Shown here one piece after another: positions 24,846 to 31,827 of a stretch of DNA of 64,000 nt; within the stretch, counting starts at the first letter, position 1; every line of letters begins with the position of its first letter. The notes under the pieces are model-generated. The model saw only the letters and a program-made list of their open reading frames with translations. It ran no database searches and was not told where the DNA came from. Position numbers and translations under genes: made by a program. Source of the DNA: HyVt-337 sp964428895. GTDB lineage: Bacteria > Planctomycetota > Phycisphaerae > SM23-33. The stretch spans positions 1 to 64,000 of the forward strand of contig CAYRZU010000001.1 of NCBI GenBank assembly GCA_964428895.1. Reading direction: 5' to 3'.

Positions 24846-27812
24846 CTAGCCTTCCGGCGCCAGTTGACGGACGACCGCGGCGTCGCGGGCGGACAGGTCC
24901 TGGTAGTCGGTATCGCTGCCGACGTCGGGGCGGCGTTTCCAACTGCGGGCGCAGCGGCGGTAGCTTTCGCGGGTGTCGCGGATGTCGACGTCGGCGATGG
25001 CGCCTTCTGGGACCGGGCCTTCTTCGATCCGCGCGAAGCCTACGCCCAGCATGTCCTCCAACTCGGGGAGGTACTGTTCGATGAAGCCCTTGGCCGCGGT
25101 GTCATCGGCGGCGGCGATGAAGACGGCCTCGGTGTCGAGCGAGTTCTTGACGCCCGCGTTGCGGAGCCCTTCCAGCTTGACCAGGCCGGCCGCCCGCAGG
25201 TCCAGCAGACGGTCCCAAATCCACGTGGCGCCCTCTTGCAGTTGCTCGGGCCGGGCGCTCATGGCGTCCCGTGAGACCGGGCGGATCGATTCGGCGAACC
25301 GCAGCAACTCCTTGTTGACGGTCGGCAGGTCGGCCAGGTGCACGCTGTGCGGCTCGGCGGCGTCGCGGAAGGGGATGTGCTCCCACGCCTCCTCGCAGGT
25401 ATGGACCAGCACCGGCGCCAGCAGCTTGACCAGCGTGACGAGCATCTCATGCATGACGGTCTGTGTGGCTCGCCGGCGGGGGGAGTCGGGAGCTTCGCAG
25501 TAGAGCCGGTCCTTGACCGCGGCCATGTAGACGCTGGAGGCCTGGATGGTGCAAAACTCGTACATCAGCCGGCAGGCGCGGTGGAACTCGTAGTTGTCGT
25601 AGGCCTCGCGGACGTTGCGGATCAGTTCGTGCAGTTGCAGCCGCATCCACAGGTCGATCGAGTGGGCCTCGGGTTCGGTGGCGTGGCGGGCGGGGTCGAA
25701 GTCATGACACGAGCCCATGCAGAACCGCAGCGTGTTGCGGATTTTCCGGTAGGCGTCCTCGGCCTGGGCGATCAGGCTTTCCGAGCAGCGGACGTCGTCT
25801 TGGTAGTTCTGGCTGGCCACCCACAGGCGCAGGATGTCGGCCCCGCGATTATCTAGCTGGTCGATCACGTCGATGGCGTTGCCCAGCGACTTGCTCATCT
25901 TGTGGCCGTCTTCGGTGACCACGAAGCCGTGGGTCAGCACGGTTTCGAAGGGTGGGCGACTTTCGGCCCCCAGGGCCGGCAGCAGTGACAGTTGGAACCA
26001 GCCGCGGTGTTGGTCCGAGCCTTCCAGGTAGAGATCGACGGGCACTTCCTTGACCAGATTCCGGGCGATGGCGACGGCGTTCCAACTCGAGCCGGACTCG
26101 AACCAGACGTCGAAGATGTCATGGCCGACGGCAATTTCATCCGGTGGGAACTCGCCGGGCTCGTCCAGTTGTGGATCGTTGTCGGCGTCGTAGTCGGCCA
26201 GCAGTTCGGCAGCGCTCTTGGAGAACCAGGCGTCCGAGCCTTCCTGGGCGATCACCTTGGCCACGGCCCGCACACTGGCGGCCGTCAGCAGCGAATGACC
26301 GTGACGGTTATAAAACACCGGGATCGGCAGGCCCCACGCCCGCTGACGGGACAGGCACCAATCGGGACGACTCTCGAGCATGCCGGTGATGCGATTTCGA
26401 CCCCAGCCGGGTATAAACCGCACGCCGTGGCGCTCGTCGGTATTGCACAGGTCCAGGGCCATGTTCCGGAGCGACTTGTCGGTCTCGGCCAGGGGCTTAT
26501 CGACCGAGACGAACCATTGCTCGGTTGCCCGGAAGATGGTGGCGCCCTTAGACCGCCAGTCGTGGGGGTAGGAGTGGGAGACCATCTCATCGGCCAGCAT
26601 GGTGCCATGGTCGCGCAGATGCTGGATGATCTTGGCGTTGGCGTCCCAGACGCTCATTGTCTGTAGCCAGTCGGGGGCCGTCTCGTCGAAGGTGCCGTCT
26701 TCGGTGACGGGGCAATAGATATCCAGCCCGTGCTTGAGGCCGGTGTGGTAATCGTCCAGGCCGTGACCGGGAGCGGTGTGGACCAGACCCGTACCGTCTT
26801 CCAGCGTGACATAGTCGGCCGGAACGACGGGGCAGACTTCGCCCGGGATCAACGGGTGACGATAGGTGACCTTGGCGTCGAGCAGGTCCTGGCCGGTGAA
26901 GCGGCCGACGACGGAATGGCGCATAAGCCACTCGCCGCGATTCCGTTGGATGGCCTCGACGACGGCGTCCACTCGATCGGCGGCGACGACAATCGACATC
27001 AGGCCGCCGTCGACCTCCAGCCGCAGCACGACGTATTCGTACTTGGGATGAACGGCGACGGCCAGGTTGGCCGGCAGCGTCCACGGGGTGGTGGTCCAAA
27101 CGCCCAGGCCGACGAAGTCGCCGGCGTCGTGGGGGACGGCGTCATGGCCGCTGGCGAATTCGAACGCCACGAAGATGCTGGGGTCTTCGCGGTCGTGATA
27201 CTCCAATTCGGCGTCGGCCAGGGCGGTGCGGTTGTCGATGGACCAATGCACGGGCTTGAGCTGACGGTACACCACGCCTTGTTCGACCAGTCGCGCGAAG
27301 ACCTCCATTACGTCGGCTTCGTACTGCGGGTGCATGGTGATGTAAGGCTTGTCGAACTCGCCGATGACGCCCAGGCGTTGGAACTGTTCGCTCTGGAGCT
27401 TGGCGAATGTGTCGGCGTAGGTCTGGCAGCGTTGGCGGATGTCCATGGCCGACATCTCTCGCGCTTTTTCGCCGAGCTCCTCGACGACCTTGGCCTCGAT
27501 GGGCAGGCCGTGGCAGTCCCACCCGGGAATATACGGCGCGTCGAAGCCCGTCATGTTCTTCGTGCGGACCACGACGTCCTTGAGGATCTTGTTGAGGGCC
27601 GTGCCCATGTGAATGTTGCCGTTGGCGTAGGGCGGGCCGTCGTGGAGGATGAACCGCGGGCGACCGGTCCGATACTTACGCAACTGGCCGTACAGGTCCT
27701 CCTTGTGCCAGCGGGCCTGGAAGTCGGGCTCTTTCTTGAGCAGCCCGGCCCGCATGTCGAAGCCGGTCTTCGGCAGGTTCAGCGTGTCCTTGTACTTGTT
27801 CTTTTCACCCAT
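24846..27812 (-). CDS. ileS: Isoleucyl-tRNA synthetase
   Basis: 988 residues, class I synthetase charging tRNA-Ile. The HIGH motif appears as ANGNIHMGTALNKILKD near residue 65, the CP1 editing domain contains GTGLVHTAPGHGLDDY, and the KMSKS loop reads GHKMSKSLGN near residue 620. The anticodon-binding domain follows. The C-terminal tail that normally holds four zinc-ligand cysteines (CxxC...CxxC) reads RCARSWKRRPDVG ... DLSARDAAVV, so only one cysteine remains. The ATG is preceded by AAGGG. It is first gene of an ileS-purN operon. Confidence 0.96.
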   Translation of the reverse strand: MGEKNKYKDTLNLPKTGFDMRAGLLKKEPDFQARWHKEDLYGQLRKYRTGRPRFILHDGPPYANGNIHMGTALNKILKDVVVRTKNMTGFDAPYIPGWDCHGLPIEAKVVEELGEKAREMSAMDIRQRCQTYADTFAKLQSEQFQRLGVIGEFDKPYITMHPQYEADVMEVFARLVEQGVVYRQLKPVHWSIDNRTALADAELEYHDREDPSIFVAFEFASGHDAVPHDAGDFVGLGVWTTTPWTLPANLAVAVHPKYEYVVLRLEVDGGLMSIVVAADRVDAVVEAIQRNRGEWLMRHSVVGRFTGQDLLDAKVTYRHPLIPGEVCPVVPADYVTLEDGTGLVHTAPGHGLDDYHTGLKHGLDIYCPVTEDGTFDETAPDWLQTMSVWDANAKIIQHLRDHGTMLADEMVSHSYPHDWRSKGATIFRATEQWFVSVDKPLAETDKSLRNMALDLCNTDERHGVRFIPGWGRNRITGMLESRPDWCLSRQRAWGLPIPVFYNRHGHSLLTAASVRAVAKVIAQEGSDAWFSKSAAELLADYDADNDPQLDEPGEFPPDEIAVGHDIFDVWFESGSSWNAVAIARNLVKEVPVDLYLEGSDQHRGWFQLSLLPALGAESRPPFETVLTHGFVVTEDGHKMSKSLGNAIDVIDQLDNRGADILRLWVASQNYQDDVRCSESLIAQAEDAYRKIRNTLRFCMGSCHDFDPARHATEPEAHSIDLWMRLQLHELIRNVREAYDNYEFHRACRLMYEFCTIQASSVYMAAVKDRLYCEAPDSPRRRATQTVMHEMLVTLVKLLAPVLVHTCEEAWEHIPFRDAAEPHSVHLADLPTVNKELLRFAESIRPVSRDAMSARPEQLQEGATWIWDRLLDLRAAGLVKLEGLRNAGVKNSLDTEAVFIAAADDTAAKGFIEQYLPELEDMLGVGFARIEEGPVPEGAIADVDIRDTRESYRRCARSWKRRPDVGSDTDYQDLSARDAAVVRQLAPEG

Positions 27813-27905
27813 GAAACATGACCCTTAAGGCGCTAATCGGCGCAAACAGGAAATCCCATAATGTACCGGCCCCCGGGGCAATTGCACGCGAAAACGGCGT
27901 GGGGC

Positions 27906-29390
27906 TTAGGCGGGGGCGGGGCGGCCGCGGCGGCTGTCGAAGATGTCGATCTTGTGCCACTTGCCCGTCTCGAACCGCCAGAGCAAGTAGCCGGCCGAGC
28001 AGGCCAAGTAGAACGCGGCCGCCAGATACGGCCCACTGCTGGACAGTTGAGGGAGTTTGCGCGCAATGAGGGTGCCGCCCCCGACTTCAAACATCCAGGC
28101 CATGGCCATGACCACCGCCATGGGCCAGAAGGTATCCCCGGCGCCTCGGAGGGCGCCGGTGTAGATAATGGACAGGCAATCACACAACTGCACCAGCAGC
28201 ATGAACAGCATGAGCTTGGCGCCGATGCGAATGGCCTCGTGCGGGTCGGCGAGGTCTTCGGCGCCCAGGTCGGCCGGTTGGGTGTGGGTCAGATCGACGC
28301 GGGCGGCGGGTTCTTTCTTGGTGATGAAGAACCGTACCAGCGGCTTGCGGTAGGCGGCGACCAATCCGCCGACCGCAAGCAGGTAGATCAATCCCACAAT
28401 CAGCGCGGTGTGGAGGCGCTTGCGGGCCAGGTCGAGTCGGTTGGCGCCGATGTATCGGCCCACCAGAGCTGTCACCGCCATACCGATGCCCACAATGGGT
28501 AGGGTGATCACCAGCGCATAGGTCGCTACCGCACTGTTGCCGGCCAGGTGAGCGGGCCCGAAGCCACCGACGAGATAATTGCTGAAGATATTCCAGCAGA
28601 TCATGGCGTTGAACAGGCGCGCGCCGACGGGGACGCCTCGTTTGAGTAACTGCGCATACAGGTGGCGTTGAGCGAACCGGAAGGATCGCGTGCCGTAGAC
28701 GGCGGCGTATTTGTGCGACAGGAATCGCCCGAACAGAATGGCGAACTGCAAGGTCCAACTGATCAGGCTGCCGATGGCGGCGCCTTCCAGCCCCATCTTC
28801 GGAAAGCCCAACTTGCCGAAGATCAGCACGTAGTTGGCGGCGATGTTGAAGATATTAGCGATAGTGATCGCCACCACGATAATGCGAGGCTTGTGGATGC
28901 CGATGAAGAACATCTCCAGCGACCGGGACGGGATTGTCAGGATGAAGCTGAGGACCATGTACCGCAGGTACAACACTTCCAACCGTTGCGTTTCGGGGCC
29001 ATGACCGAACTGGGCCATCACCGTGGGCGCTAGGAATAGGAGAGGCAGCATGAGCAGGGCGTAGGCGACCGCCAGCCGGATAGCCACCCAGGCGTATCGG
29101 CCGCACCGGCGTGGTTTGCCCTCGCCGAGCGATTGTCCCACGTAAGCGCTCAGAATGCCCAGTGTGCCGAACGCGAACGCCTCCAACATGAAGGAGGTGA
29201 GGGCGGACACTTGAATGGCGCTAAGAACGTGTGGGCCCAGACGGCTGACCATGAGACGGTCGATGAATCGGACGATGGTGGCGCTGAGAAGAGCGACAGA
29301 CGTGGGCAGGCTTAGGCGCAGGACCTCCCCGAAGCCACGGGACGTCTTGGGTGGGTAAGGGGATAGCTGATCCGTCGCTGGTTGCATCAT
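27906..29390 (-). CDS. MATE family multidrug/organic cation efflux transporter
   Basis: 494 residues with about twelve membrane helices in two six-helix halves. The N-lobe opens with LRLSLPTSVALLSATIVRFIDR, and MGLEGAAIGSLISWTLQ and GIGMAVTALVGRYIGA mark the repeats, as in NorM-like transporters. These proteins export cationic drugs using Na+ or H+ gradients. A charged cytosolic linker (about 330-365, KKEPAARVDLTHTQPADLG) between helices is longer than usual. The likely Shine-Dalgarno GGAG at 29405-29402 is inside a perfect 7-bp hairpin. Confidence 0.9.
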   Translation of the reverse strand: MMQPATDQLSPYPPKTSRGFGEVLRLSLPTSVALLSATIVRFIDRLMVSRLGPHVLSAIQVSALTSFMLEAFAFGTLGILSAYVGQSLGEGKPRRCGRYAWVAIRLAVAYALLMLPLLFLAPTVMAQFGHGPETQRLEVLYLRYMVLSFILTIPSRSLEMFFIGIHKPRIIVVAITIANIFNIAANYVLIFGKLGFPKMGLEGAAIGSLISWTLQFAILFGRFLSHKYAAVYGTRSFRFAQRHLYAQLLKRGVPVGARLFNAMICWNIFSNYLVGGFGPAHLAGNSAVATYALVITLPIVGIGMAVTALVGRYIGANRLDLARKRLHTALIVGLIYLLAVGGLVAAYRKPLVRFFITKKEPAARVDLTHTQPADLGAEDLADPHEAIRIGAKLMLFMLLVQLCDCLSIIYTGALRGAGDTFWPMAVVMAMAWMFEVGGGTLIARKLPQLSSSGPYLAAAFYLACSAGYLLWRFETGKWHKIDIFDSRRGRPAPA

Positions 29391-29398
29391 CCGTAGGG

Positions 29399-29419
29399 GG
29401 TCTCCATGCGCCGGAGACC
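29399..29419 (-). promoter_or_regulatory. Hairpin sequestering the MATE gene ribosome-binding site
   Basis: Perfect 7-bp inverted repeat GGTCTCC/GGAGACC with a 7-base loop. On the minus strand the second arm contains GGAG, 11 bases before the MATE ATG, so folding would hide the ribosome-binding site. Whether it regulates is untested. Confidence 0.4.
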
Positions 29420-29483
29420 AGCCTATCCGCTTCTATTGAGAGTTAGCAAGGAAACGCCACCGGAAACTGACCGAGCGGATCGG

Positions 29484-30590
29484 TTATCGTCGGCGGGACA
29501 TGAGCAAATAGCCCAGCTTGGTCTGCGTGAGGATCAGACGATTGCCCAGAATCTGGACGGATCCGCGCCCGCCGCCGAAATCCCACATGTCGTCGTCGAG
29601 TAGGGCGGTGACGCTCTTGATGATGGCTTCCTCGGTGGCGGCGCGGCGTTCTTCGGCGGTCTCTTCTTCCCCGCTGTCGTCATCCCAGAATTTACCCCCG
29701 CCGTCGGAGGGATCTTCCCTCGCGATACCCATGCTGATCCGCGGGCCGATGAAGTTGGGGATGTCCATCAGCAGGTCGCCGATGTCGAAGATCCGCGTCT
29801 TCACGTCGTTGTTGATCGCACGCCCGCTGGTAATACGGATGATGCCTTCCTCAACGTACCAATAGAGGCTATCGAATTTGTCCTTGTCGGCGCTGAGGTC
29901 GTCGAGGATCAGCGTGAGCGTTCGGGCCAAGGTGAGGTTGGTGACCTGGACGGTCACATCCGTGTCGCGATCGATGCCCGTGGCCAGCAGGGCCCGCCAG
30001 TTCACGTGAACGGGTACGCCACTGACGTTGCGGATGGTCTCGATCACGTCTTCCAAGGGCGCGCCGTCAAAGTGCAGTTCCCTTCGGACGGCCGTAACCC
30101 GGTCCCGGGCCGAGGCGGCGCCGGAATCGTTGGCCTTGTTCCGAGCGCGGCTCTGTTGGAGGCGTGTGACGACCGTCTGGCTGGAAATCCGCACGACGTT
30201 GTTCTCCAACATCCAGCCGGCCGGCGCGTCGGCGGGGGAGACTTGGGCGAGCAGCAACTCCAACGCGCGTTGGACCGTTACGCGACTGGCGCGCAGGACA
30301 ACGGGCGTCTTGGGTGTCAGTCCGGTTTCAGCCAGCCCGCCCCAGTCGATTTCGATCTGTAGGTTGCCCACACCGGCCAGGTAGGCCAACGCATGCTCGA
30401 ACGAGCCCTTCGTGAAGAACACGTCCAGTTCGCGCTGAAGGGCTTCGGCGGCGCTCTTGGGTCTCTCGGCCGGTAGGTCGGCCGATAGGGCCAGGGCGTT
30501 CCCGTTGGCCCCGTTGTCTTGCGCCTGCGCGGTGGCGATCCATCCCAGCGTAAGCAGTACCGCCAATCCAATTCGCCCAGACTGTTGCAT
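29484..30590 (-). CDS. Secreted protein with STN (secretin/TonB short N-terminal-like) domains
   Basis: 368 residues with a signal peptide (residues 1-23, cleaved near AQAQ). Two similar beta-alpha units follow. The first contains GNLQIEIDWGGLAETG...VTVQRALELLLAQ...WMLENNVVRISS. The second contains GVPVHVNWRALLATGIDR...LTLARTLTLILDDL...YWYVEEGIIRITS. This pattern (Asx-Trp-x-x-Leu, then a helix, then a strand reading xxIRIT) is the STN domain of secretins and TonB receptors. The secretin pore is missing, so this is a periplasmic domain protein, perhaps a pilotin-like or signalling partner. The C-terminal part contains an acidic insert (DDDSGEEETAEER). A TATAAT lies at 30651-30646. Confidence 0.7.
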   Translation of the reverse strand: MQQSGRIGLAVLLTLGWIATAQAQDNGANGNALALSADLPAERPKSAAEALQRELDVFFTKGSFEHALAYLAGVGNLQIEIDWGGLAETGLTPKTPVVLRASRVTVQRALELLLAQVSPADAPAGWMLENNVVRISSQTVVTRLQQSRARNKANDSGAASARDRVTAVRRELHFDGAPLEDVIETIRNVSGVPVHVNWRALLATGIDRDTDVTVQVTNLTLARTLTLILDDLSADKDKFDSLYWYVEEGIIRITSGRAINNDVKTRIFDIGDLLMDIPNFIGPRISMGIAREDPSDGGGKFWDDDSGEEETAEERRAATEEAIIKSVTALLDDDMWDFGGGRGSVQILGNRLILTQTKLGYLLMSRRR

Positions 30591-31100
30591 GGCTCAACTC
30601 CCTTGCTACCCGGCGTTGTTGCGGGTGTCCCCTCCAACCGCTGCAATTATACGCATTTGAAAGTGGCCGTTGCCGCATTCCGTAGCGCGTCGGAGCGGAA
30701 TTATCACGCACCGGGTCGGGCTCGACGCGCTCGACCAGTCCATAGCCCAACAATCGGACCATGCAGCCAAGTGTCCATCGCCACATCTGGCAGAATTGCA
30801 AGTAGGGTATAGACCCTAACTTGCGGGTGGCCTTGGGGGAATTCTCTGGCGGAATCTACTTGAGTTCAAAATCGACGTGGCCTTGCGTATCACCTTTATA
30901 ATTGTGATCTTATTACCGTGTTAAAGGTGAAAGTGTGTGCCGTTTCACTTTCAAGGAGAGCTTCGCCGCCAAGACTTGGCGCCTACGGTCTTGGATGGGT
31001 CCCCGGCGACATGCTATTATTCCATTGGACGAGTCGCCGCGGCCGTTCGGGGGGGCCGCGGCGCATATCTAGCCTTCGGGAGTCGCAAAAAGGAATGACG
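30591..31100. other. 510-bp intergenic region with nested inverted repeats
   Basis: No convincing gene. It holds an 11-bp hairpin with one bulge (30798-30824, GCAAGTAGGGT/ACCCTAACTTGC). It also holds a TCACCTTTA...TAAAGGTGA dyad (arms 30890-30898 and 30922-30930) that brackets a TATAAT at 30897-30902, and a second dyad GAAAGTG/CACTTTC (30929-30935 and 30946-30952) just before AAGGAGAG. A GC-rich hairpin lies at 31034-31065. The dyad over the -10 box looks like an operator; it may control the pseudo-receiver gene at 31101. The frame beginning at 30918 runs through this region but shows no conserved sequence. Confidence 0.5.
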
Positions 31101-31541
31101 GTGAGGATGCTCATCGCCGAGTCGGACTGGCGTCTCTTGACCTGTGCCTTTGACTTGCGTGGCCTTGGGTACGAGGTGATGGTCGAAGAGTGCCCGGATC
31201 GGGCGCTGGAACTGGCCAAACAGTGGCGTCCGAACGTGATCATTGCATCAACCGGGGCCCTGGCGAACTGGGATGCGGCCGTTCCAGACGGCGTCGAGAA
31301 GATCCTGGGCGAAACGACCTTCCTGGCCACAATTCGCCAGGAAGATCCCGGCGAAGCGTGGGAACCGCTTCTGGCCAGGGGATTCGAACTCCTTCCGATG
31401 CCTTTGGTCCATGCCAGTGAGCTTCGGGCTGCTACCGATGCGGCCTTGGCCAGACGCAGCGATGGCACCATCCAGGATCTCTACCGTCCCAAGGACGGCC
31501 CGAACTCCAAGAACAACATCCTGCGGGAAGGGACCGCTTAG
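31101..31541 (+). CDS. Degenerate response-regulator receiver-like protein
   Basis: About 146 residues from GTG 31101, which has AGGA six bases upstream (ATG 31107 is an alternative). The pattern MLIAESDWRLLTCAFDLRGLGYEV ... ALELAKQWRPNVIIAS resembles a CheY-type receiver. It has the acidic pair and helix 1, but the phosphoacceptor aspartate is replaced by Ser (IIAS where LLD is expected). The later Thr/Lys positions are also unclear (FLATIRQ, FELLPMPLV). It is probably a pseudo-receiver. It is followed by a strong terminator and then dnaK on the same strand. Confidence 0.55.
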   Translation: MRMLIAESDWRLLTCAFDLRGLGYEVMVEECPDRALELAKQWRPNVIIASTGALANWDAAVPDGVEKILGETTFLATIRQEDPGEAWEPLLARGFELLPMPLVHASELRAATDAALARRSDGTIQDLYRPKDGPNSKNNILREGTA

Positions 31542-31565
31542 GGGGCTGCGATACCGGGGAGTATA

Positions 31566-31616
31566 GGCCCGCGGCAAGCTAGCTATGGGGGCAGCTTGCT
31601 ACGGGCCACTTTTTTC
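31566..31616 (+). terminator. Intrinsic terminator of the pseudo-receiver gene
   Basis: Two-part stem GGCCCG/CGGGCC and GCAAGCT/AGCTTGC followed by ACTTTTTTCTG. It separates the upstream gene from the dnaK promoter. Confidence 0.88.
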
Positions 31617-31741
31617 TGCCGGTTTGTGGGGAGGCATGACCTGCCAAACAGGCCGGTCGGCGGGGGCGCTCGGTCGATAATGGCACGAGAACTGATGGCC
31701 AAGTATTCACCAAGTGCAGTAATGGCAGAAGGTTAAGTTGC

Positions 31742-31757
31742 TGGCACGCTCGTTGCT
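31742..31757 (+). promoter_or_regulatory. Sigma-54 (-24/-12) promoter of dnaK
   Basis: The sequence TGGCACG-CTCG-TTGCT matches the RpoN consensus TGGCACG-N4-TTGCW at every core position, with 10 bp between the invariant GG (31743-31744) and GC (31755-31756). Transcription should begin near 31768, giving a 60-nt leader to the dnaK ATG. No good sigma-70 box or CIRCE element was seen in this spacer. Confidence 0.8.
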
Positions 31758-31827
31758 CTACAGATAAGTGGCAAAACGAAGTACCTGTGTGCGCAAGGGT
31801 TTGTCACGCACGAAGGGAGAGATTGAT

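Noticed and set aside
26730..27821. 363-codon plus-strand frame opposite ileS
   Set aside because: Shadow frame opposite HIGH and editing motifs of IleS; no independent support.
31768..31827. 20-codon upstream extension of dnaK
   Set aside because: DnaK proteins begin at the IIGIDLGTTNS region, and a Shine-Dalgarno sits before ATG 31828.
31620..31827. CIRCE (HrcA) operator before dnaK
   Set aside because: I looked for TTAGCACTC-N9-GAGTGCTAA and saw no match on either strand.
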